From contig NC_056713.1 in the NCBI RefSeq assembly GCF_018831695.1, positions 11,429,532 to 11,493,531 on the forward strand: a stretch of DNA of 64,000 bases. Reading direction: 5' to 3'. Below are positions 19,484 through 31,000 of this stretch, in pieces (the stretch's first letter is position 1; every line of letters starts with the position of its first letter). The position numbers and the translations under genes were made by a program. Below the pieces are notes generated by a model. It searched no databases and was not told the origin of the DNA. It was given only the letters and a program-made list of their open reading frames with translations. This DNA is from Puntigrus tetrazona (lineage: Eukaryota > Chordata > Actinopteri > Cypriniformes > Cyprinidae).

Positions 19484-22400
19484 GGGTTATTACATGGACC
19501 AAAGACGTTGGAAAATGTCAGCTATAATGAGCTTGCCAAAATGTGCATATCTGGGCATCTGGTGATGTAAACAATGCCGATTGAACAGCTCCATATACAG
19601 AACTTTAACTGGGCTGTTAAAGACAGCGCGCGCTCTGCACACACCACACACACTGCACGCACGCACACACACTTAACACTTCCATTGTTTCATTGAGTCT
19701 GGTATTGATGTAATTCTCAAGGACAATTCACTTGTCAGATAGCATATTCTTTTGACTGAGGTCTTATTCTAGAAATCAAAACTTTTAAATAAAATGTTTT
19801 TAAAATGATGAAAGCAATTTAATAAATGTGAAATAACAATGGGATTTCCTTTATTCCCTAAAATGCCATTACTTACTGAAGTTGCTCCTTTTTGATATCA
19901 AGGTATCCAGCTGAGTTATTGTGGAAGTCAATGTCGTATTTCAAGAAGTTGGTAGTACAGATGCAAAACATCTTTACTTATTTACTCCTAGCAGCATGAA
20001 GACCCACATGCAGGCACCAAGTATCTTAACATCAGTGCAGTATGTGGAGACACGAATGCCCAAGAAAAGCACGCAAAGTACTAATCCAAGGACCAAAGAA
20101 AGAGGCACACTGCACAGCAATTCATGATCAGGCGTCTAGCAGAGAATTCCTTAGCAGTGTGGAAGAATCAAATAACATCATATAATAATATTGTACATAA
20201 GGCTTTGGTACAGCACCATACTGTTTGAAAATAATGCCTGAAATAAATGAGATTAATTAACAAAGAAGCCTTGATCTAGTCATTCAATCAAAAAACAAAA
20301 AACCTGAAAGGAAAAACAAAACTCATATTCCATTATAGTCTTTTTCTTCCGTAGAACAGTCTCTTATACGATTTGCATGTAGGATGATAAAGGAGATGAA
20401 AACATGTTTACCCAGAACATCTTTAGATAATAATAAAATCTGTAAACAATGTACAACACAAATTCAAAAGCAGTCAGAAAGCACAATGCGATTTGAAATA
20501 ATAACTATTAAGCTCTAAGAATGGTTTAATGTTAAAACGATCGGCAGTTAGTGCATAATGCGGTATTACATTCTAAGTTTTCCAGTGCTGGTTAATATGA
20601 ACAGCAAAAGAATCCCGGGAACAAAGATGAAACGAGACAGGTCGAACAGTGGAATAGGCTTGATTATGCAAAGGTTAGTTCTGTTCAGAAAAAAGGAAAA
20701 CAAAGTTTCACGAAGCACCAAAAGTAAGTAAGCACAAAACTGAATACAGGCAATCAAAGAATTGATATGACGCTTCCTGCAAACAGGCCCTCTTACAGAA
20801 GCGAAAAGTGGGGCGGCGCATCTGCTACTATGCAGTATCATATATATTCAGAGAGTCGTTTCCAGCCGGGTTCTCTCTTCAAAGACCAGAGGGCTGAAGA
20901 AAATGCCGTCGATCACCTTCCACAGACATACAGACACCGCACTGCGTCTTAAATCAGTGTATGACAGCTTTGCGCGAGGACATCGCTGCGTTGTATCCAA
21001 GAAAAACCTTTACTAAAACAGAAACGCCGCCGCTTGACGCGTCAGAACGCCACCTGCTCAGAGTTACCACGTCCCTTCCCATGCTAAATGAAAAAAAAAT
21101 TGACTATCATAACGGCCGGGTACATTTTATGGATTATACATTGAAATAAGTACCTCCTTCAAGCCTGGCGATCTGCCTAAATGCGGGGCTTTTGTCGGCG
21201 AACGTTCACGCGATAACGTAAAGCACATACTGAATAAACCAAAGCCGAGCTGTATTTAACCGTTTTCATACCGAAAGAGAGATATGGTAGGCGCACAGGA
21301 CACTGCCCTGTGAGAGAGGTTTTATTGCTTGCAGTCCTACTCACCAGGAGGAACTCGACAGCGGAAATCACGAAGCAGAGCTAGTTGAAGTTGGGCTAGT
21401 TTAAGACAGAGGACTGTGCGTGAGTTTGTGTGTTAACCTCTGAACCACAGCACCACGAGTTCAAAAGACATAGCACCAAGTCATAATGTGTACAGTGTGC
21501 ACTACCACATCCTTGCACGTTATATTTCTAGATGTATGTAAACATTATGGTTGTTGCTGGGAGCTTGTTGTAATGAGTTCTTGACAGAACTTGACAAAAA
21601 CACGTAGCAAAAACAGAGTTAAGTCTAAATTAAAGACACTACTCTCCCGACAGCTAAAAGGCAGGTAATCCAGGAATATCTAAAAATAAGCGCTGCCCTT
21701 CTCCTCTCAGAGACTACGATTAAAGCAGCCTTCTGAAATGCACCACATGCAGTGAAAAAAAGATGTACATAGAAATAAGCAATGGATCCTGCTGATCCCC
21801 TATGCTGAATAAACTCAAATACACTGCGAGGCGTTTGAGCATTAGATTTCACTTCGAGAGTAAAACAGGTTGTATGCAAAAAGAGAGAGAAAGGAAAGAC
21901 AAAGTAAACGGCCCTTTAGGCACTTAAATCAAATCCTCGAAACTCCAAAATGGCTACTACGAGTAAAATCCCCTCGCTTTTAGGGTTCCCTGCTTGTATA
22001 TTCTGCCTTATTCAAGTACTGCACTTGAGATTTCATTCCAATTTCCTATTAAATTTGTACCTTCAAAGATTCATTTTGGAGTTGATACGCATCGTCTCAC
22101 GTGTAAATAAGCTAAAAAAGAGAAACATCACACTAAAAAATATTCAGATAAATCTGAATTCTGAAACCAAATCATACATTCTGCTCCAGTTAAACTAAAC
22201 TAGCTTTACGCCGGAAGTAGCTTTCACTTTAGGTAGCAGATCAGCAGCTGTTAGTGAACTCCTAGAGACAGTTAGCATCTTTCGAAATAGGCTACTAAAG
22301 TCATCATTAGACAGAAATAACACAAAACTTTGCTATGTCATCAGATGAGCTGTGATGGATGGCAAATAGTAAAAGATTACAATACAGTTATTATTTTTTT

Positions 22401-23665
22401 AAAGAGTCAAGCTATTTTTTGGAGGTCACTTTTGCCCAGGTAAAAAGTAACCAAGGAAGTAATCTTTTTTTTTTTTCCCCAACTGATTAGATTAAGGACT
22501 ATTTCACTTTTCTATATTTATATTGATGACTTCATTTAGTCTGCACGATATCTACTGTACTTCACTTGGTGTATTGTATGTCCAAAGCAAGCATTATAAC
22601 AAATTATTTACTTCAAGGTGCCAGAAAGATTAATAATGCATTTCACCACTTCTAACTACTGTTATTTTAAGACAGAGGACCAAAACAATTCTACTTCAGT
22701 TTAAATATTACATTTGCACTTATACGCCATCTGAACATGTCAAAAAGAGAAATTCTAAAAATTTAATGTGAAACTAAATCTTTTTTTTTTTCAGCAGGAG
22801 GCTAATATTACTCTTCCTCAACCACAACAGATTAAAAAAATGCCTTAAAAGCTATCCAATGGTGGTAATCAAATATAATGTCAATTATTTAAAAAAATAA
22901 GAAAGCATGTTTTCAATTCAATTCTACCTTTTGCATAGAATTAATTATTTCAAACTTTGTCGCAAGGACCAATCTAAGTACTGCAGTCACATTCATTTCA
23001 AACACAATTCCTATGATATTCTATTGCTTTATATTCCACGTTCAGTATTTTATAAATAAATACATTGTAATTTCTAGGAAGCTTACATTAATCCCTCATG
23101 TTCTGTAATGCTGTCAAAAGCTTTGCCACACAAACAGATAACACCCGTCATCAAATGAAATGCTAAGCTTGCACAAAATATAGTAGAAGTGCTGAAATAT
23201 GTTCCCAGATCATTCATTCAATTCTTTTTCTATTTACTTTTTGGGGGTATATTTTGTAGAAGGAAGAAAAGAGAAACCCTATTAATAAGCTATCCAGATC
23301 TTGAAAGACATATTTGTACAAGAGTATTTAACTCTTTCCTTCACATTATACACAGTTCCGATAACATTATGAAAGCCAAAAACCAAAAAAGTAGCCAGCA
23401 AGATTTTTCCTAGCATTATAATGAGATGCTATTACTTTCTTTTTTTATTATCAAACAAAGCTTTTGTCCTGTCCTTTTCTGTTTCTTCCAAAAGAAACAC
23501 CCCTGTACGTTTTCCTTTGTGTAAATTTACAGAAATACAGATATGTGTAGTATATTATTGCCAACTTGAAGAACATAATAAAAATCAAGTATCTAGTTTA
23601 GACTGATTACAAAACAGTACTGAGAGCTTGTCCATTTCACATTTTGCTAATGGACAGGGAGACAA

Positions 23666-23940
23666 TCAATCCCACTGGATAAGTTTGAAAGTGTGAGTTT
23701 TGAGGAGACAGGGTTGGCTCTCAAAGCAGAGAACCATAGTTTGAGTGGGCAGGGTCCATACTGGCCAGGAGGGATTTTCTATCTTCTCTGAGGTGAAGCC
23801 AGCGCAGCAGAGGAAGGACAGATGAAGACAGGGGGACTTTCTGATGTACTTTTCCACTTTTTCTTTGAGGAGAGCTGAGATGTTCTCTTTGCTCAGAGGC
23901 CTGAGATGCATCGGCTGCTGGGTCTGAGAGTTGGACACAT
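23666..23940 (-). CDS. Unassigned coding-like segment 3' of igsf9b
   Basis: After a strong acceptor (GCTGTCTCTAG) the minus strand is open for about 90 codons, including VSNSQTQQPMHLRPLSKENI and SALLKEKVEKYIRKS. I do not recognise the protein. The left-arm copy (about 15100-15260) keeps the acceptor and pieces of the reading (ISAP, KVEEYMKVPCLHLS) but is frameshifted. It could be an extra 3' exon of igsf9b, an exon of an unknown neighbour on the same strand, or chance. Confidence 0.4.
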
Positions 23941-24030
23941 CTAGAGACAGCAGAGCAAATGAGACACGGCGACAGAACAGATTTTTACATTTTCAGAAGA
24001 AGCCTCGCATACAAACCTCACTTCTACAAT

Positions 24031-24216
24031 GTTAAAGAATAGTTCACCCAAAAATGGAACTTGCACTATGATCTACTCACCCCAAGCCGCGAGACATATA
24101 TAGGCGTATTCTTTCAGAGAATACAGGCAGAGATTTTAAAAATGCACACCTAGGATGGCTTGGGGGGTTGAGTAGATTATGGAATGATCTTCATTTTTGG
24201 CAACTGTTCCTTTAAG
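24031..24216. mobile_element. Short MITE, 3' flank, right arm
   Basis: The ends TTAAAGAATAGTTCACCC and CAACTGTTCCTTTAA are inverted. The left-arm copy at 14829-15000 has a decayed start. Confidence 0.65.
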
Positions 24217-24349
24217 GAGTTGTAGGGAGGTGTTTTTAGCATGATTGGGTGGTTTCTTGTAATTGTTAAGCATACAGGCATGTAGTCAGGACATTAGGAG
24301 AGACAACATGTCCCTTTCTCCCAGTATGTAAAGTACAGGTGAAACTGAC

Positions 24350-24481
24350 CTGTCCTTTTCTTGAATCTGGAGTTGTTGTTCTTGTTGGCTGTTGATTTCT
24401 TGGCTTTTATTAATACAATAATAAATCAGTGCTTCAAAGCTCTCAGACCCTGCAGGGACTCTCACTGCACCTAGATGCTCC
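24350..24481 (-). CDS. Unassigned exon-like segment with both splice sites
   Basis: The acceptor TTTGTCTCTCACAG and donor GTCAGT flank 132 bases that read, from the second base, EHLGAVRVPAGSESFEALIY then YCINKSQEINSQQEQQLQIQ and EKDR, with no stop. The left-arm mirror (14579-14695) keeps the acceptor and start EHLGAVRVPAG but has indels. I do not recognise it. Good borders plus an open frame make it the best candidate for a real extra exon downstream of the igsf9b tail. Confidence 0.45.
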
Positions 24482-25108
24482 CTGTGAGAGACAAACACAA
24501 CCATGTATTACTTCCACACCACCACCAGAGGTGCGCTGCCTCCACCAGCCAGATCAAACTGAGATTTAGCCCCAAAAAGGGAGCACTTTGGCTGCCCCAA
24601 TGCAAGTACAAAACCTTCATGACAAAAGTACCATTCATCAAACATGTACTATGCAATTTACCAATTAATCAAATCGTCTTGTTATATATTGTTTATCAAA
24701 AGCGAAATCATATTCATTTAATTGGCCACATTTCATGGGTCGTCAGAATAAACATTAAATACCAAATCATTTATTTTTAAAGAAAAAACAAAGACTCTTC
24801 CTCATTAGATGGGTACTCTGCAAATTAAAAGGACATTGTATTAGAGTTGAGTTAGTCTGGTGAGTTGAATTTAGCATTTTCCCCACTCATTTACTACAGG
24901 ATGCACCTAAATTAACATGAATAAACCTTTTACTCATGTTGTACACTGCTGCCATGCTGCCAGCACTGTCCAATCAAATTACAACTAGCTAAAATCTCCT
25001 GTTTCCCAGTAAGCTCACTGGTTTCCTATGAAACTGACCACAGAGAGTCACGTTTCTTGTAAAGTATTGTCTTTTATCGCACATGCCATTCCTCTATCAT
25101 GGCAGAGG

Positions 25109-25528
25109 TCATGACCTCAAACGTCCATACTGAAGAGTCAGCCAACAACTCATGGGTTCTACAAGGCACAGAAACACAAAGCGTTTATAGACAGCCTCCC
25201 CTGCTGCTGAGGCTGTGGAAAGAGAAAGTAGAAAAGTGATTAATAGAGGGGTGGTAGACATGACCGAGCACTCAAAGTCCGCCACATCAAACACACTCTG
25301 GTTACCATGAATACACTGGTACAGTGGCTTCACCATGCTGACAGGAGAAGAGATGGCAGGGAGGGAGAATAGCCAGTAAAGAACAGTCACATAAAAGAAA
25401 GGAACTAAACCACTAGGGACGACAAATGTGACAAGAAATTTTAGTTTGAGAACTGCTGTTACTGATTCGGCATCGAGAAGAAGAGTATTTAGAAAAGGCA
25501 TGCATGATATTTTTGTACATGGAAACAA
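25109..25528 (-). CDS. Unassigned open frame, possibly chance
   Basis: The minus strand is open for 139 codons, including MVKPLYQCIHGNQSVFDVAD and AAGEAVYKRFVFLCLVEPMS. Two strong pyrimidine-AG acceptors lie inside (CTTCTCCTGTCAG and CTTTCCACAG), so a spliced reading is also possible. The opposite strand from 25101 is also open (MAEVMTSNVHTEESANNSWV). The left arm breaks both readings. Not recognised. Confidence 0.25.
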   Translation of the reverse strand: MFPCTKISCMPFLNTLLLDAESVTAVLKLKFLVTFVVPSGLVPFFYVTVLYWLFSLPAISSPVSMVKPLYQCIHGNQSVFDVADFECSVMSTTPLLITFLLSLSTASAAGEAVYKRFVFLCLVEPMSCWLTLQYGRLRS

Positions 25529-26433
25529 AATTTTAAAGGAATATCCAAGTGTGCCTCTAAAAGGCGCAATTCAAAATCTCTTGAAAAACATTGGCTGTAC
25601 TTAATAACTGCAAATAAGCAATACTGAAAATATTTATATTCCAGCAATAGAACTATTCAGGATATATGCCAAAAAAAAGACAATGTATTATTGATATCAT
25701 GTAATAAAAATAGTCACAAAAAGTCATTCCTTTAAATGAGAATGATTTAAGGCCCTGCCTGCAAACCCCTCCCCTTTCAGACATGGATTCGACCCTTACC
25801 TATTGTGGTGTAGAGGACCTGGTCACAACAATGCTGCCCAGATAGCTGAGATCAATCAAAAACAAAGAGGTAAGACTACCAGAGTCTCCAGAGAAAAGCG
25901 CCGTCTCTACTCTAGATGAGGATGAGTGTTGCAAGAGATGACGCACACTCATCCCTGGCAACGAAGGCCGCCTAAGAAGGCCACCGTGATGGTCAAAGCC
26001 CTGAGTTAGAAGAAGTGAGAGAAATGGAAGGAAATGAGCTGAGAGGGTGAGTGATGTGATCAGCCCACAAAAGAGGACAAAGAAGGAAGAGCCATGGGAT
26101 CGTCATGGATGCACTAGAAAATCCTTAATCATGAAAAAAGTTATACACTACAATAATTTCTTATATCAAAATTACACTGTTTAAAGGTTAAAGGAGAATT
26201 GGCTTTGAAGAAAATAAAGAAAAGTATGGAAATTTATCCTGTGAACCCAATAAGGAGTTATACTGGAGGACATGGACATTTGTGCATATGTAAATAGTTT
26301 ATAGTAAGATGTACATGTAAAAATATTTTAATTAAAAATCATAAAAGCATGAAAGCATTGCTTTTGCAGTACAGATGATGAATAACAATCTCCTTTGTCA
26401 TTTTGGAGCCTCCAATGGTATCGGTTCACCTAC

Positions 26434-28089
26434 CCTGAGAGGGTTCTGAGGGGAGCATCTCCTCATCTGTCCTTCTCTGAGATGGCATCTGGCCGAAAGC
26501 ATCACTGCTCTCCGCAGAGAGTGAAGGGGACTGGGAGGGTAACTGGTCACTGGCAGTGGCAAAGGCCATGTGGGCACGGTAGCTGAGGCTGGGCCGCTGG
26601 CCGCTCTGGCCTTGGGTAGGTGAAGTGGCAGGGGACGAGGAGAGAGACCTTCGGGAGAAGGAGACACTGGCGGGCGGGGCGCGCTCGGGCATCTCTTGAG
26701 AGCGGGAAGACCGCCCAGGATGCTAGGGGCGGGAGGAGGAGGGCGGACGAGAATGTCTGGAGAGCCGGGCGTGTGAGCTGGGAGGGTCTGGGTGAGAGGG
26801 GAGAGTCGTGACGGCTGCAGGACCACCTGCTGTAGGTCGAGATCCATCCTTCGTGCCGCCTCTGGGCTCAGCCAAGGCTGGGCCTCAGACCTCCAGCCGC
26901 CCGTCCGAGCTCTCACTGTGCAGTGTGCTTGGGCTCCCATGCGGGCTGTGGCGCCCTGAGTAAGGCAACACTACGCCCATACCGTGGCAGTGTGTCTCAA
27001 CTGCCCCAGAGTCTGGGCCTGTTGCATAGTTATATGCTTGGCTGAAAGGGCCCTGAGGCGGAAACCTGCCGGGAGATCTGCTCAGGTGGGCTCTAGGGGC
27101 CTTCCAGCTGGAGAGAAAGCAGAGCTTGAAGGAGCTGAGAGGTGGTGCTAAGAGTCACGACTATGGGAGGGTATGGCGTGGGGATCGGGAGTTCGGTGGA
27201 GATATGAGGAATGACGTGGTGGAAGAGGCGCGGCGGGGACCCTCCTGACCTAGAAAGGGAAGTCAGAGGCTGCCAGATCTCGGGTTGAGCGAGAGGAGGG
27301 AGGGCTATGCACCAGTGGGAGGGGCGTAGTCGGAGGCACCATACTGATGGATCCTCAGCTCCTCCCCTCTCCTCTGGGATGGTGGGATGGCGGTGGAACT
27401 GCCCCTCAGGGAGTATGAAGGTGAGGAGGACATGGCAGAGCCACGTGGACTAACATCAGGCATGTAAAAAGGAGGGTGAAGCTCCACCTCAGCACCGCTA
27501 CCTAGATAGCCATAGAAGGGGCCTGGAGGGGAAGACCCTGTGAAAATGGGGAGACCCGGCTCTGCCCTGTGGCCTGAAGCCGACTACCCTCCGAGATGCT
27601 CCTTACAGCCTTCCATAGGCCTCTGGAACCGGGGCTGTAGGCTGGGGCTGCATGTAGGACTCCTGGCTGGAGGACACAGGGGATATCTGGGGCCTGAGGT
27701 GGCCATGACTGGGGGTAGGGGCCCTGGGTCATCGTTCTCCCTCATCTGATTGGCGGAACTCAGGATACAAGTCTGATTCCTCCACAAAAGGAAAACCCTC
27801 AATGCGCCGTGGCTTGAGGGACGAGTCGATGTCACTGGGGTCCATGGACAGATCGCCATCAGGTCCACGGCTGATCAGCTCGATGGGCGTGGTGACCTCA
27901 GCCTCGTGCTTGGACCACGCTGTACTTCTTACTGGTTATTGCTCTCTTGGTTTTCTCTTATAGGGGAAAGCTCTTTCTCTTTCCTAGGGCTCGGCAACTT
28001 AACGTAGAAAGACCATGGCCACCCACGCTGGCCAGAGATGGGGCCTGGAGGAAGCAATGCTCTCAGGACTGATCTTCCCAGAGGACAGC
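26434..28089 (-). CDS. igsf9b: igsf9b exon: long cytoplasmic tail (right arm)
   Basis: The acceptor TTGATTGACAG precedes GCTGTCCTCTGG and the donor is GTAGGT. Across several frames the exon gives LSSGKISPES, a KKTKRAIT-like basic stretch, TTPIELISRGPDGRF, RRIEGF with EESDLYPEFRQSDEENDD, LQATGQ, GYLG, FYMPDV, HPTIPEE, QVVLQPSRLSPLTQ, and near the end FGQMPSQRRTDEEM. This order matches the IGSF9B tail. Frameshifts are frequent in both arms, in C/G-rich runs. The tail is Pro/Ser rich with no folded domain. Which 3' exon ends the protein is unclear. Confidence 0.88.
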
Positions 28090-31000
28090 CTGTCAATCAA
28101 AAAGACATTGGGCTTAGGAATGAGCCTGGGGAATACCAGAACTTAAAATTAGCACTATCAAGAACTATCAACAAGAATCACTCCATATTTAAACATTGAA
28201 TATAGTTTGAAATTAAATGGCATTACATTACACTTTATAGTGCACTTGTTTTAAAAAAGAACAAAATTCAGGTAATTAGCCTTATCCGCATGCCTTTTCA
28301 TAACAGTAATTACAGTAAATACAGATCTTTATTTAAAGGCCATCTTAAATGAAAGTGAAACCACGATGTCAAGGTGAGAGATAATGAAGAACAACAGAAT
28401 GGGGACAGAACATAGAAACAGATAAGTCAATACAGGCACCAGTGAGCCAAAATAATATCAGCTAAACTATATTTTCACCCAACTCTTCAATAATAATCCA
28501 TCTTGCTGGCTATAAGTGGTCAAACAAGTGTCAATTGTTGGAGCAGCTGAGGGCTGAAGTTGTCTATTCCCCCAAAGCAGCAGTTTAGCTCTGCACCACT
28601 AACTGATATCATGCAGCTACGGCAGACAGGTGCATGCTAGCGCCTGCAGAGAGAGATACAGGTGCAAGCACTCACTGAGGGCTGGTGGATGGGGCCTGTA
28701 GCTGCTCCTGTCTGGCTCTTCCCAGTAGGGCTCAATGCCAGGCAAGGGGGTAAGAGGAGGCCCATGTGACAAAACACAATAGAGACGGGCAGAGTCGCCA
28801 CAACCAGCAGACTATGGTTCCACACTGCTATGTGGAAATGGGTGGGATGGGAGCATGAGACTGCAGCTCTATGAAGACCACAATGGAATCGGATAAGAGC
28901 GTGAGTCCCAGTTTGAACTGGGTTGGAGTTACCCTTAATGTTCTCCTTCCTTTAGCTCTGGTTATAAATGTGAGAGTGACATGCTGCCATGCCTGCACTG
29001 ATCAATTCAGAGGAGCTGGGGGATAAACTTCATGTTTATAATATATTCACTATTGAAAGGTTCTATCACAACCTGACTGGACAAGCTTGAGAAGATTGTT
29101 TATAATGGCAAATCAATGCATCTTACTGCTGAAAGCAGAGGTAAGCACAGATGCATTTATAGCAGCCACTTTAGTGACCACTCAAATCCTCCTCCATGCA
29201 TCCCCTCACAGTAAAAACAGCAGCTGCTAAGGTCAGCTGTTTGATTTCCCAAACTGTACATGCTCTCTCTCTCTTCTCTCTCTCAAGCCATGTGCCTGGT
29301 AGTCAACAGATTTGCAGAAGTGCAAAGTATGATGGATGTTACCATGCACTGGTACTTACGGAGATTCGATGCTTTTCCTTGTGTGTGTAATCGATAGTGG
29401 AGGGTCTAAAGACAAATCACACAATGCCACATCAGCATGACAATATGCTTCAGATCTTTTTCTCAACCACCATAATGCTGAAGCTGGTAAAATGCATTAC
29501 CACTGAAAAATGTACAATCTTTTACAAATCCAATAAAGTTGTGATCTGTGTAAAAATTACTCAGTAACAAGAGAGATAACTGTGTCTTGAAGTTAAAGGA
29601 ATAGTTCATTCAAAAATTAAAATTACGCCATATTTTATTCATCCCCAGGACATCCGTGTTTTATGCGACTTTCTTCTTTCAGACAAACACGGTCAGATTT
29701 CTTTTCATTTGTTTTTATTTTAAAGCTCCGTAAATCAGCTATATCTGCAAGTACTGCATTTCAAAACCTATATGCCTCAAGGAGGGTTATCGCATGTCCT
29801 CTAAAGCAGATTGATGGGTTTTTGTAACAAAAATATTTCTAGTTTTAAAATCATAACCTAAAAACTGACTTCCGGCAACTGCCATATGCGTGTTCGCGAG
29901 AGCTTCAAGTTCGGTTTCTTGGCTGACCTCTGACTCAACATATGACTAAGCTTACATCATACGTCCAGTCAGAATTCAGCCAAGAGCTAAAACTCAGACT
30001 TTGTTCGTCTGAAAGAAGAAAGTTATATACACCTAGCAAGGCTTGGGGGTGAGTAAATTATGGCATAATTTTCTTTTTGGATGAACTATTCCTTTAAGAA
30101 GGACTTACCTCGTTTGCGTTTAAGCTTGCGACGATGCTGCTTGTTGACAAAACATGCAGCGAGCGTGCTGAATAGGATAGCAGCCGCCAAGAAACAGATG
30201 GTGGCCACGATGCCGCGGCCACCACTGGGCCAGCCCCTCGTCTGAGATTTCTGTGGGAGGGAAGGGGTCTGAGAGAGGAGAAACACTCCAGAACATGAAA
30301 TTAGGATGGGAGAATGCAGCAAGCATATATTCACAAAGCAGGTTAACGTGATCGCTGACAGTGATTGAGTTAGTGTGCATTATAAAGCAGACTATAGCAA
30401 AGTGTTAACACAACTGCAGCCTATCAGATCAGAAGCGCCTTTCCTATTTAGATCGAGAGGGCATGCGGCATTCAGATTTTTGAGCCAAGTGGATTAAAAT
30501 CAAGTGGGTTTTGAATATAACTTCCAAAAACAAATTAATATCTTTAATAACTACATTTTTGTAGGCAATGAAAACATCCTGTGGCAGCAATCACATCTAA
30601 CTAGTCAGTCCTATTATCTTCAATTTGGAGCAGAAATTAAACACTTCAGCTTTATTATACAACAAAAATGGCTTAAGTAAGCCAGGCCTGCCACTGATGC
30701 CCCTCCAAAAAAATAGGTGCATGACACCTTTGTATCACATCTACAACAGCAAACAAAAACATACAGTAGGGCACTAACTACAATGAGCAGCAGAGGGCAG
30801 TGAAGCTCTAGGTGGCTAAAGCAATGAATTGGTGCATTTTAGTTAAAACCCCATATTCTCACCTGTACTTGACACTCCCACCACATTACTGCTCTCACTG
30901 ACAAGATCATCCATTACAGCTAGCGCTCTGAATTCATACCAAGAGTCCTGGGAGACAGAGAAACAGGTCAGTGGGTCACAAATCCTGTGAGGCCAACAGG

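Larger units (their letters stand above)
19484..26433 (-). other. 3' flank of igsf9b, right arm
   Basis: This mirrors 12661-19446 and is the most diverged part of the two arms, with frequent indels and substitutions. It carries the same CpG-rich block (about 20940-21400), MITE (24031-24216) and coding-like segments (23666-23940, 24350-24481, 25109-25528, 25815-26050). Nothing else is recognised. Confidence 0.6.
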
